Assembly (NCBI GenBank): GCA_040218415.1
Contig: JAVJRN010000075.1
Span: 1 to 64,000 of the forward strand
Direction of reading: 5' to 3'
DNA length: 64,000 nucleotides
DNA from: JAVJRN01 sp040218415
GTDB taxonomy: Bacteria > Bacteroidota > Bacteroidia > Cytophagales > Cyclobacteriaceae
In this document: positions 35,246 through 43,749 of the stretch, piece by piece
How the letters are laid out: every line of letters starts with the position of its first letter
Position numbering within the stretch: position 1 is the stretch's first letter
Translations under genes and position numbers: made by a program
Notes under the pieces: model-generated
The model's database searches: none
What the model was told of the DNA's origin: nothing
Seen by the model: only the letters and a program-made list of their open reading frames with translations

Positions 35246-36898
35246 ATGAAGCAATTAAAATTTTATTCAGCAAAATTCAGCTTGATGGCCATGACCTTGG
35301 CTTTAATGCTGTTCGTAGCTTGCGGCGAAGATGAAGAACCCGCAGCGCCAGAAATAAGGGTCGCATTTTCTTTTTCACCGGCAAACCCTGAGGCAGGTGA
35401 AGAAGTTACATTCACAAATGCCTCCACAGGAGGAACATCTTTTGCCTGGGAATTTGGTGATGGAGGAACCTCTCAAGAGCAAAATCCTACATATATCTAT
35501 GAAGGAGCAGGTACTTTTACTGTGTCACTTACAGTAGACGATAATACAGCGACTACTGAGACCAATGACATTACAGTCGGCGCACCAGTTCCGGTGATTT
35601 CTTTCACTCCAGAAACTGTTGAAGCAGGATCTGAAGTGACGTTTTCTGTAGCGGCATACAATCCGAACAATAGTGCAGTGACCTATTCTTGGGATTTTGG
35701 TACAGCAGCCGAAGGTGAGACACTTACAGACGGAATAAGTACAGCTGAATCTCCGGTAGTGGTATTTACAACGGAAGCGATTGTACCTGTGAGTATTGCA
35801 GTAACTATAGGAGATGATACTTTCTCAGCTACTACAAATGTGGATGTGAAGGGGCAACTTGCCAAAACGTTAATTTTCTCTGCGGTTGATTTTTCAACTG
35901 GTGTAGGTTCTATTTTTTCTAAGAAATTGTTTGTAGGGTTTGAAGAACCAGCAACAGACTTGAACGTACCTACGGGTCCTCATCCGCTGACATTGAAAGT
36001 AGCTAATGACAGACTTTATGTATTTGAGGCTGGAGTTGGTCTTACGTTCTCTACAGGAGAGGCAGCAGCGGCAGATGGTTCTATTTATAGTGTTGGCCTT
36101 GCAGATCCAACAGATTACGTTTCAATACTTGATTTTGCAGGAGCTTCGAATACTTACCTGAGTGATCCTTTCTTTGGAGAGGTTACCTCTAGTAAGATAT
36201 ACTTTGCCGACAGAAGAGATGGTGTCACGGCGATTGACGTAAACACGACCGATCAAACATACACACCAGCCGATTTTCCTTATTTTGTGAAAAATAACTG
36301 GCTAGGATACTACTCTGCATGGAGAACTGACGGAGGTCCAACATTTGGCTTTGGTGCATTAAATGGCACATTTGCTGTAGTTGATAATAATGGATCAGAC
36401 GAATTTTGGTGGGCGAAAAACTCAAACCACAAAGGACTTTGGAGATTCTCCGAGGATGATATTTTAAATCCAGATGATGGTGTTCCAGCACTGCCTACAG
36501 AGGGTGGTATTCTTACAGATGAAACGGTGCGAGCTTTTGCGCTTGATGAGGCCAATCAGAAAATATATTTCTCGATCAACAAAATGAATGGAGCCAATGA
36601 TATGGGAATGTATCAAGCTGATATGGATGGATCTAATATCAAATTAATTGATGGATCTAGAATTCATTCGGAAGGTGGAGATTCTGAACGTACTGGAATT
36701 ACGGGTATAGCTGTAGATAATGAAGGTGGATATGTTTACTGGGGTTATAGAGCACCATCTGATGCTGATCCTTCAGTTGACCCATTGGAAGTTACAGGGG
36801 TTAAAAGATGGAAAATTGATGGAACGGGTGACGTAGAGATTTTTGTAACTACAGACAAGTTTGTTTACGGAATAGCCATAGATCAAAGTAAAAATTAA
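35246..36898 (+). CDS. PKD-domain lipoprotein with C-terminal propeller
   Basis: 550 residues. Lipobox MLFVAC (Cys26), acidic linker, one clear PKD domain (about 37-113: ANPEAGEEVTFTNAS...WEFGDGGTSQEQNPTYIYEGAGTFTVSL), a second PKD-like domain (about 115-205, YSWDFGT), and a C-terminal YWTD/NHL-like propeller (about 210-550: VYWGYRAP, IYFSINKMNGANDMGMYQADMDGSNIKLIDG). No catalytic motif. Last gene of the SusC/D unit; a terminator follows 28 bp downstream. Likely a glycan- or protein-binding surface component. Confidence 0.8.
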   Translation: MKQLKFYSAKFSLMAMTLALMLFVACGEDEEPAAPEIRVAFSFSPANPEAGEEVTFTNASTGGTSFAWEFGDGGTSQEQNPTYIYEGAGTFTVSLTVDDNTATTETNDITVGAPVPVISFTPETVEAGSEVTFSVAAYNPNNSAVTYSWDFGTAAEGETLTDGISTAESPVVVFTTEAIVPVSIAVTIGDDTFSATTNVDVKGQLAKTLIFSAVDFSTGVGSIFSKKLFVGFEEPATDLNVPTGPHPLTLKVANDRLYVFEAGVGLTFSTGEAAAADGSIYSVGLADPTDYVSILDFAGASNTYLSDPFFGEVTSSKIYFADRRDGVTAIDVNTTDQTYTPADFPYFVKNNWLGYYSAWRTDGGPTFGFGALNGTFAVVDNNGSDEFWWAKNSNHKGLWRFSEDDILNPDDGVPALPTEGGILTDETVRAFALDEANQKIYFSINKMNGANDMGMYQADMDGSNIKLIDGSRIHSEGGDSERTGITGIAVDNEGGYVYWGYRAPSDADPSVDPLEVTGVKRWKIDGTGDVEIFVTTDKFVYGIAIDQSKN

Positions 36899-36926
36899 TT
36901 AGTTGCATAGTTGATAGTTTAGTGCC

Positions 36927-36954
36927 ACTGGCGGCCTTCGGGTCGCCAGTTTTT
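36927..36954 (+). terminator. Rho-independent terminator of the SusC/D unit
   Basis: GC-rich arms ACTGGCGGCC (36927-36936) and GGTCGCCAGT (36941-36950) with a TTCG tetraloop and one G-T pair, followed by TTTT. The TTCG loop and T-run make this a confident terminator. Confidence 0.9.
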
Positions 36955-37054
36955 CAAATCATTCATTTGATTATTTAAAAAAGCAAAAGTTTTTTGCAGA
37001 AACCATCACAATCAAAGCCGCATCCTCATTCAATAATTATCAAGAAAATAGAAG

Positions 37055-39796
37055 ATGAATACTAAAAATATCAGGAACACGAAATTCACTCGATTGTGTT
37101 TGATCCTAATCGCAATTTTCTTTTTGACTGATGCTTACGGTCAGGCTCCTAAGACTGAGATTAGGGGAGTTTGGGTGGCAACTGTCAGTAATCTTGACTT
37201 TCCCACAGGCAGTGATCGATATAACATAGCGCGTCAAAAAGAAATGATACATGCTATTCTCGATACGGCCCTATCACTTAATTTAAATGCCATATTCTTT
37301 CAGCTTCGTCCGATGGCTGATGCGCTTTATAAATCAGATTTAGTGCCATGGTCACAGTATATTTCGGGTCAAAGAGGGAAGGATCCAGGTTATGATCCTT
37401 TAGCTTTCATTCTCGCTGAAGCACACAAGCGAGGCTTGGAAATTCATGGCTGGCTTAACCCTTATAGATATGAGAGTTTTATTGGGCAGCACGATGGCAG
37501 ACCTGGAGATTTCAACGTATCACACCCGGAATGGATTTTGGAATATAGCGATAATCGTATCCTCGATCCCGGTGTGCCTGAAGTGCAGCAGCACTTAAAA
37601 GATATTGTAGGTGAGATTATAAATAAATATGATATTGACGGTATTCACTTTGATGATTACTTTTATAAATATGGAGGCACCACCGACGAAGATATTGATA
37701 CTTACAACACCTATGGAAGTGATTTTGCCAATATAGGAGACTGGCGAAGAGACAATGTAAATGATATGATTGCGCTGGTATATGATACTATCCAATCCGT
37801 AAAACCTTATGTCAGATTCGGAATTAGTCCTTTTGGTATTTATGGAAATAATGAAAATCCTCCGGGAATTGTTGGTTTAGATGCCTATAACACCATCTAC
37901 ACCGATCCAAAGCAGTGGTTGTCTTCTGGTAATGTAGACTACCTCAATCCGCAATTATACTGGCCTATTGGAGGTGGTCAGGATTTTGATGCGCTCGCAG
38001 GATTTTGGGCTCAAATGGCAAAGGACAATGGACGGCATATGATCGCCGGACACGGCTTGTATAGATATGACGACAATCCTGGCGCTTCTGCACGAACTGA
38101 TGAACCAGATTTGCATGAAACAAAAAAGTATTTTGATTGGGAAACCAATACCACCAATAGTGTACTGGCGAGTGGATGGACCCTTGATCAAATAACAAGA
38201 CAAATCGATATTACCCGAGAGAACAAGGAGATAAATTCTGTAGGTAGTGCGTTTTTCAGATATCAAGATTTGATCAGAGTGAATGGATTGTTTGAGGAAA
38301 TCAAGGGTGTGAGTTATGAAACTCCGGCGTTGATGCCTGCTATGCCATGGAAAGAACAAGCCATTCCGGCCAGTCCTCAAAATGCCAAATGGGTAGAAGA
38401 TGAGCAGGGCGTTTTCTATATTTCTTGGGATGCCGTTGGCGATAGTGATATGCGCTATGTGATTTATGCATCTGAAGATGAAACACCGCCAGCTAATTTT
38501 TTTGATGACCCTGCCAACATCGTCAAAGTGCTCTACACGAATGCCTTTTATTTAGAAGATGAGACCAAGGCAGCCAGCAAACCGTACATATTTATTACGG
38601 CTTATGATCGGTATGGAAATGAAAGTGCTTCGGCGGCTTCTTTTTCAGGATCATTACCCTCAGTCGCTAGCACCTTGACTTTTCCAGAAAATGGTTCTGG
38701 TAGTGTTTCTTCTTTTACAGATTTTACTTGGTCAACCGCGACCAATGCACAGTACTATAAAATTGAGTTTTCGGAAACAAATACTTTTAGCGAAGTTGTT
38801 TTTGAGGCGACCGTAAACTCAACGACCATCAATGCTGGTAGGTTTCCGTTTAAGGGAGATCAACAATACTATTGGCGCATAACATCGGGTAACTTCTTTG
38901 GTTTCGGAGCTACCAGCGAAATTTTTTCATTTAACACAGGTTTTCCTGGAAGTGCAGATATGATCTATCCTGTAGCCGATGAGCAACTGGTAGATCTTCA
39001 ACCACTAATCAAGTGGCAACCAAATGTCTTAATTGCTGGCGTTAGACTGCAAATAGCCAAAGGAGGAGCACAGTTTCAGTCTTTCAATGTCATCATAGAT
39101 GAAGATTTAGGGGCAATCAGTGAATATCAAACGCCTACTTCTCTTGAGGAATGGACGACTTACCATATGCGCATTCAACTCTACAATAGTCTTGGACAAG
39201 GCGAATGGGAATACGTGAGTTTTAAGACGTTGAAAATTTTACCTGCCGCACCAGCTATTATTTCGCCAGCGATAAATGATGAATACACAGAAGAAGAAGT
39301 GCTTCAGTTTTCTTGGAGTCAATCCCCATTGGCTACTGGATATCGAGCCATATTGTCTACCGATATCGATCGAAATGAAATAGTCAATCAAGAAGACTTT
39401 TTCTCAAGAAATGACATTGTTTGGGATTTTGGCCTGCTGGATCCAGGTACTTATTATTTCAATGTTGCTGGTAGAAATGTAGGTGGATTAGGTGAATGGG
39501 CACAGCAAATGTTCAGCGTGCAAGAAGTTTTAAACACGCAAGTAGACTCACCTAAGTTATGGACACTTTATGATCGTGATGATGCTTTGGTGCTGTCCGT
39601 AGAAGCCTCCATTGAAAAAGACATTGAGGTTAAAGTTGTAGATTTTTTAGGAAGACAACTCAATGCCGTCAAACCATATGATAAAGGCATGAATTCCCAT
39701 GCTTTTCGTATCGATCGCAATGTTTTTTCGGGCATAGCCATCGCCTTAGTCTCCATAGACGGAAAGACTTTTTCAATAAAATTAAGAGGTAAATAA
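37055..39796 (+). CDS. Second GHL10-family glycosyl hydrolase with T9SS-like C-terminus
   Basis: 913 residues. Signal peptide to about 30 (LTDAYGQ), GHL10 barrel (about 32-420) with EIRGVWVATVSNLDFPT, AIFFQLRPMADALYKS, IHGWLNPYRYE and IHFDDYFYKYG (about 197-207), then three or more fn3-like domains and a terminal domain (about 835-913, VKVVDFLGRQ...FSGIAIALVSIDGKTFSIKL) that resembles a T9SS type A signal lacking the usual YPNP. Paralogue of the 23402 enzyme but with longer accessory domains and a probable surface location. Together they suggest cleavage of denuded glycan strands on both sides of the outer membrane. Confidence 0.88.
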   Translation: MNTKNIRNTKFTRLCLILIAIFFLTDAYGQAPKTEIRGVWVATVSNLDFPTGSDRYNIARQKEMIHAILDTALSLNLNAIFFQLRPMADALYKSDLVPWSQYISGQRGKDPGYDPLAFILAEAHKRGLEIHGWLNPYRYESFIGQHDGRPGDFNVSHPEWILEYSDNRILDPGVPEVQQHLKDIVGEIINKYDIDGIHFDDYFYKYGGTTDEDIDTYNTYGSDFANIGDWRRDNVNDMIALVYDTIQSVKPYVRFGISPFGIYGNNENPPGIVGLDAYNTIYTDPKQWLSSGNVDYLNPQLYWPIGGGQDFDALAGFWAQMAKDNGRHMIAGHGLYRYDDNPGASARTDEPDLHETKKYFDWETNTTNSVLASGWTLDQITRQIDITRENKEINSVGSAFFRYQDLIRVNGLFEEIKGVSYETPALMPAMPWKEQAIPASPQNAKWVEDEQGVFYISWDAVGDSDMRYVIYASEDETPPANFFDDPANIVKVLYTNAFYLEDETKAASKPYIFITAYDRYGNESASAASFSGSLPSVASTLTFPENGSGSVSSFTDFTWSTATNAQYYKIEFSETNTFSEVVFEATVNSTTINAGRFPFKGDQQYYWRITSGNFFGFGATSEIFSFNTGFPGSADMIYPVADEQLVDLQPLIKWQPNVLIAGVRLQIAKGGAQFQSFNVIIDEDLGAISEYQTPTSLEEWTTYHMRIQLYNSLGQGEWEYVSFKTLKILPAAPAIISPAINDEYTEEEVLQFSWSQSPLATGYRAILSTDIDRNEIVNQEDFFSRNDIVWDFGLLDPGTYYFNVAGRNVGGLGEWAQQMFSVQEVLNTQVDSPKLWTLYDRDDALVLSVEASIEKDIEVKVVDFLGRQLNAVKPYDKGMNSHAFRIDRNVFSGIAIALVSIDGKTFSIKLRGK

Positions 39797-39838
39797 CCTA
39801 AAGAAACAGCTCAAATTATTAAAGAAGATAATAAAACT

Positions 39839-41746
39839 ATGTCTACATCAAATTTATCCACATTGAAACTGAGGATATTCGACAACTCAGTAGACGCGTC
39901 GATTGAAATTGCCAAGGCCATTAAAGTGCTTATTGAAAAAAAACAAAAAGCGGGAGAAGCTGCAGTACTTGGTTTGGCTACAGGCTCATCACCAATTGCG
40001 GTTTACGATGAACTTGTACGTATGCATCAGTCTGAAGGATTGAGTTTTGCCAATGTCATCACATTTAATCTCGACGAATATTATCCTTTAGACGCCAAAA
40101 GTAAGCAAAGCTATCATCGATTCATGGATGAATATTTGTTCAACCATATTGATATCAAACGTGAGAACATCCACATTCCCAATGGCGTGTTACCATTGGA
40201 AGAAGTGGAAGCTTATTGTGCCAACTATGACCAAAAAATCATAGAAGTTGGTGGTATTGACATACAACTATTGGGAATTGGGCGTACAGGCCATATTGGT
40301 TTCAATGAACCAGGTTCTACCTTGGAGTCAGGCACGCGCTTGGTGACGCTTGATAATATTACCAGAATTGATGCTGCTAAGGACTTTTACAGTAAGCATA
40401 AAGTACCAAAGAATGCCATCACGATGGGAATTCGAACGATTATGAAATCCCAAAAAATATTTTTGATGGCCTGGGGTGAGGGTAAAGCGGAAATAGTAGA
40501 AAAAGCACTCAATGGCTCGATTTCTGAGACCGTCCCTGCTTCCTTCTTGCAGAACCATGAAGATATTGAAGTAATGCTCGATACGCCTGCTGCTTCAGAA
40601 CTAGCACAGGTTAAAACGCCTTGGCTTTTAGATTCTATTAACTGGGATGACAAGCAAATTCGCAAAGCGGTGGTGTGGCTCTGCGGCAAACTCAATAAAC
40701 CAATTCTGAAACTGACAAGTGAAGATTATAACGAGCACGGAATGAGCGAATTGCTGACCGTGAAGGGTTCGGCCTATCAGATTAACATTGAGGTATTCAA
40801 TCAATTACAACACACCATTACGGGCTGGCCTGGAGGCAAACCTAATGCAGATGATTCTCAGCGCCCTGAGCGAAATGCACCTTATCCAAAAACGTCACTC
40901 ATATTTAGCCCTCATCCGGATGATGATGTTATTTCCATGGGAGGCACCTTATTAAGGTTAGTCGAGCAAAAGCATAATGTGCATGTGGCGTATCAGGTTT
41001 CAGGGAATATTGCCGTGTTTGATGACTATGCGATCAACTTTATGGATTTTTCCGCAGAGCTCAACCATGAGTTTGGCTGGAGTAATCCCGAATTCGATAA
41101 GATGTACGAAGAGTTTGCGACTTTTGTGAAGTCAAAGGAATCTGATCAGCGGGATTTAGCCGCTTTGAGGAGGCTCAAAGGTCTCATTCGAAGAAACGAG
41201 GCAAAAGCAGGCTGTAAGTTTTGTGGTGTGCCTGAAAGTAATATCCACTTTATGAATTTGCCGTTTTACGAAACTGGTGACGTCAAGAAAAAGCCTTTGG
41301 GCGAAGAGGATATTCAGCTCACCATTGATCTGATTAGAAAGGTGAAACCACATCAAATATATGTTGCAGGTGATCTTTCTGATCCACATGACACCCATCG
41401 CGTCTGTTTAGATGCCGTCTTTAAAGCCTTGGATAGAATGAAGCATGAACCTTGGGCGCAATACTGCAAAGTGTGGATGTATCGCGGTGCATGGCAAGAA
41501 TGGGATATTGGGGATATTGAGATGGCTATTCCTATTAGTCCGGAAGAGCTATTGAAAAAACGGCAAGCTATTTTTAAACATCAGTCGCAAAAAGATGGTG
41601 TCGCTTTTCCAGGCAATGATAGCAGAGAGTTTTGGCAAAGGGCAGAAGATAGAAACCGGAGCACGGCCAAACTTTACGATCAACTTGGCATGGCCGAATA
41701 CGAAGCGATGGAAGCTTTTGTAGAATGGAAGTTTTTAGAAAAGTAA
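39839..41746 (+). CDS. nagB: Glucosamine-6-phosphate deaminase fused to a PIG-L/LmbE deacetylase domain
   Basis: 635 residues. The N-terminal NagB domain (about 10-270) has VLGLATGSSP, the catalytic loop FNLDEYYPL (Asp79) and GIGRTGHIGFNEPGS. His152 and Glu157 match E. coli His143 and Glu148, but Thr150 replaces the triad Asp141. A linker leads to a PIG-L domain (about 350-560) with SPHPDDDVISMGG (359-363) and DPHDTHR, the zinc-binding HPDD and HxxH pair. NagB turns GlcN-6-P into fructose-6-P and ammonia. PIG-L enzymes deacetylate GlcNAc groups. No nagA lies in the window, so the fusion might supply GlcNAc-6-P deacetylation. The architecture is common in Bacteroidota; the combined function is inferred. 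Confidence 0.9.
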   Translation: MSTSNLSTLKLRIFDNSVDASIEIAKAIKVLIEKKQKAGEAAVLGLATGSSPIAVYDELVRMHQSEGLSFANVITFNLDEYYPLDAKSKQSYHRFMDEYLFNHIDIKRENIHIPNGVLPLEEVEAYCANYDQKIIEVGGIDIQLLGIGRTGHIGFNEPGSTLESGTRLVTLDNITRIDAAKDFYSKHKVPKNAITMGIRTIMKSQKIFLMAWGEGKAEIVEKALNGSISETVPASFLQNHEDIEVMLDTPAASELAQVKTPWLLDSINWDDKQIRKAVVWLCGKLNKPILKLTSEDYNEHGMSELLTVKGSAYQINIEVFNQLQHTITGWPGGKPNADDSQRPERNAPYPKTSLIFSPHPDDDVISMGGTLLRLVEQKHNVHVAYQVSGNIAVFDDYAINFMDFSAELNHEFGWSNPEFDKMYEEFATFVKSKESDQRDLAALRRLKGLIRRNEAKAGCKFCGVPESNIHFMNLPFYETGDVKKKPLGEEDIQLTIDLIRKVKPHQIYVAGDLSDPHDTHRVCLDAVFKALDRMKHEPWAQYCKVWMYRGAWQEWDIGDIEMAIPISPEELLKKRQAIFKHQSQKDGVAFPGNDSREFWQRAEDRNRSTAKLYDQLGMAEYEAMEAFVEWKFLEK

Positions 41747-41797
41747 AATTAAAAACACTTTAGCAATGAATTTTGCCAGTCAAAATACGGAACTACA

Positions 41798-41824
41798 ATG
41801 AGAAATTTTAAAAATTTCATGCAT
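41798..41824. promoter_or_regulatory. Palindrome plus ATGCAT motif upstream of the kinase gene
   Basis: GAAATTTT (41802-41809) and AAAATTTC (41811-41818) form a perfect inverted repeat around one base, and ATGCAT (41819-41824) abuts it, followed by TTGCTTA at 41828-41834. The same ATGCAT-then-TTGCTTA order occurs at 29546-29570 before SusC. It lies in the 104-bp gap before 41851, the widest gap in this unit, so it may be an internal promoter or operator. Confidence 0.35.
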
Positions 41825-41850
41825 GATTTGCTTAGAAAAAACGCTGATAG

Positions 41851-42711
41851 ATGATATTCATAGCTGATAGCGGATCTACTAAGACCGATTGGTGTTTGAT
41901 TTCTGATGGTAAAATATTAGAATCCTTCCAGTCCTCTGGTATAAATCCCACGTTGCAGGCGTTGGAGCATATTACTCAAGATCAATTACCGACTTTAAAA
42001 CCATTCTCACATTTGCCAATCAAACACATTCGCTTTTTCGGAGCGGGATGTACGCAGGTATTGGCGAAGACTAAAATAGAAAAAATGCTAGGAAGTATTT
42101 TTTCTACTGCTAAAATCGAGATTTCAAGTGATCTGCTAGGCGCTGCAAAGGCTGTTTTTAACGAACGTTCTGGTATTGCCTGTATACTTGGAACTGGTTC
42201 TAACTCTGGCTTATACAACGGTAAGGAAATTGTTGAAAACATTCCAAGTTTAGGCTATTTATTGGGTGATGAGGGAGGTGGAAATCAAATTGGTAAGCAG
42301 CTGTTGATCGATTACTTAAGATCAGACATGCCTATGCATATTTCAGATACTCTGAAAAAAGATATTGGGGGTGACCGAGCAGCTATTTATCATCAGCTTT
42401 ATCAATTGCCTTTTCCAAACCGATTTATGTCAAGAATGGTGCAGCTGATAAGCCTTCATCATGCTGATGATACTTACTTTCGTACGATAGTCGAAAAGGA
42501 ATTTGATCGATTTTTTGTCAATTGCATTAATAAATATCAAACTTCAAATGAGGTTTCTGTTGGTTTTGTTGGTTCATTGGCATTTTATTTTCAAGACTTG
42601 TTGGAAGTTGTAGCTTCCAAGCACGCCATTAAAATATTCGGAATTGTAGAGAAACCAATAGATGCACTTGCTAAGCAATGTTCTAATCAATTTTCGGAAA
42701 ATTACATCTAA
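41851..42711 (+). CDS. BadF/BcrD-type amino-sugar kinase (GlcNAc/MurNAc kinase-like)
   Basis: 286 residues with the sugar-kinase/ASKHA fold: phosphate-1 loop IADSGSTKTDW (about 4-14), phosphate-2 ILGTGSNSGLY (about 114-124), LGYLLGDEGGGNQIGKQLL (about 133-151) and the adenosine loop VGFVGSLAFYF. The family includes eukaryotic GlcNAc kinase and the clostridial MurK that phosphorylates both GlcNAc and MurNAc. The next gene is murQ, which acts on MurNAc-6-P, and nagB precedes it. A kinase giving GlcNAc-6-P, MurNAc-6-P or both is therefore expected. Sequence alone does not decide which sugar. Confidence 0.88.
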   Translation: MIFIADSGSTKTDWCLISDGKILESFQSSGINPTLQALEHITQDQLPTLKPFSHLPIKHIRFFGAGCTQVLAKTKIEKMLGSIFSTAKIEISSDLLGAAKAVFNERSGIACILGTGSNSGLYNGKEIVENIPSLGYLLGDEGGGNQIGKQLLIDYLRSDMPMHISDTLKKDIGGDRAAIYHQLYQLPFPNRFMSRMVQLISLHHADDTYFRTIVEKEFDRFFVNCINKYQTSNEVSVGFVGSLAFYFQDLLEVVASKHAIKIFGIVEKPIDALAKQCSNQFSENYI

Positions 42712-42758
42712 GTGCAATAGAAATTAATAGACCTATTGATAAATTAAACATTAAAGAA

Positions 42759-43592
42759 ATGACAGTAACTGAAGCCCCTTCTAATTTTTCTGACTTGGAC
42801 AAAATGTCCGTTAGTGAGATTTTGTTAAACATCAATAAGGAAGACAATGAAGTTCCTAATGCGGTGAATAAGGCGATTCCACAGATAGAGGCTTTGGTGA
42901 CGAAAATAGTAAAACGCATGAAAAAGGGAGGCCGACTTTTCTATATCGGCGCGGGAACTAGTGGAAGGTTGGGGGTACTCGATGCGTCAGAATGTCCGCC
43001 AACTTACGGTGTGCCGGATACAATGGTTGTGGGAATAATTGCGGGTGGAGATGTGGCCATTAGAAAAGCTGTGGAGCGGGCTGAGGATAATACGAAGCTC
43101 GCTTGGGAAGACTTAAACAAATATGAAATTAATGAAAATGATACTGTTGTAGGTATAGCTGCTTCTGGCGGTACGCCATATGTTCTTGGGGGAGTGAAAG
43201 CGGCAAAGGCTCGTGGAATTTTGACTGGTGGCATTTCATGTAATTCTCAAACTGCGCTAAGCGCGGCGGTAGATCATGGCATTGAAGTTATAGTGGGGCC
43301 GGAGTTTGTAACTGGTAGTACGCGCATGAAATCAGGGACGGCTCAGAAGCTCGTGCTCAATATGATTTCCACATCGGTGATGATACAATTGGGCAAGGTA
43401 AAAGGAAACAAAATGGTGGATATGCAATTGAGTAATAAAAAATTGGTCAATAGAGCCATTAAAATGATTATTGATGAAATTGGCATACAAAGGGAAGAAG
43501 CAGCAACTTTACTTGAAGCGAATGGATCCGTGAGAAAGGCCGTGGATGCTTATCTACTGTCCAAGTCAAAAGAGGTCGATGCTCCGTTATAA
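42759..43592 (+). CDS. murQ: N-acetylmuramic acid 6-phosphate etherase
   Basis: 277 residues with SIS-fold etherase signatures: RLFYIGAGTSGRLGVLDASECPPTYG, VGIIAGGDVAIRKAVERAEDN (the second catalytic Glu region) and EFVTGSTRMKSGTAQKLVLNM. MurQ removes D-lactate from MurNAc-6-P to give GlcNAc-6-P, a step specific to peptidoglycan recycling. The short N-terminus with INKEDNEVPNAV is typical; the C-terminal helix bundle (EAATLLEANGSVRKAVDAYL) is complete. It is the last gene of unit C, 47 bp after the kinase and followed by a terminator. This gene is the firmest evidence for a MurNAc pathway in the locus. Confidence 0.96.
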   Translation: MTVTEAPSNFSDLDKMSVSEILLNINKEDNEVPNAVNKAIPQIEALVTKIVKRMKKGGRLFYIGAGTSGRLGVLDASECPPTYGVPDTMVVGIIAGGDVAIRKAVERAEDNTKLAWEDLNKYEINENDTVVGIAASGGTPYVLGGVKAAKARGILTGGISCNSQTALSAAVDHGIEVIVGPEFVTGSTRMKSGTAQKLVLNMISTSVMIQLGKVKGNKMVDMQLSNKKLVNRAIKMIIDEIGIQREEAATLLEANGSVRKAVDAYLLSKSKEVDAPL

Positions 43593-43716
43593 TTAATACA
43601 TTTTAACCCTTTTGATCATTATTTCAAGTTGAGTAAATTCCGTTTTCACAATTAATTGACAAGGTGCGCGATTGATAGTTTTTTGAAGTAACCCCTCGTT
43701 ATGCTTAAAAAATTAG

Positions 43717-43746
43717 AAAGCCCAATCAATACGATCGGGCTTTTTT
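43717..43746. terminator. Bidirectional terminator between murQ and the ABC/M1 gene
   Basis: GAAAGCCCAATC pairs with GATCGGGCTTTT (one mismatch) around AATAC, with T6 after it on the plus strand and an A-run (about 43707-43713) giving a T-run on the minus strand. It lies between the converging genes ending at 43592 (plus) and 43750 (minus) and can serve both. Confidence 0.8.
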
Positions 43747-43749
43747 AGA

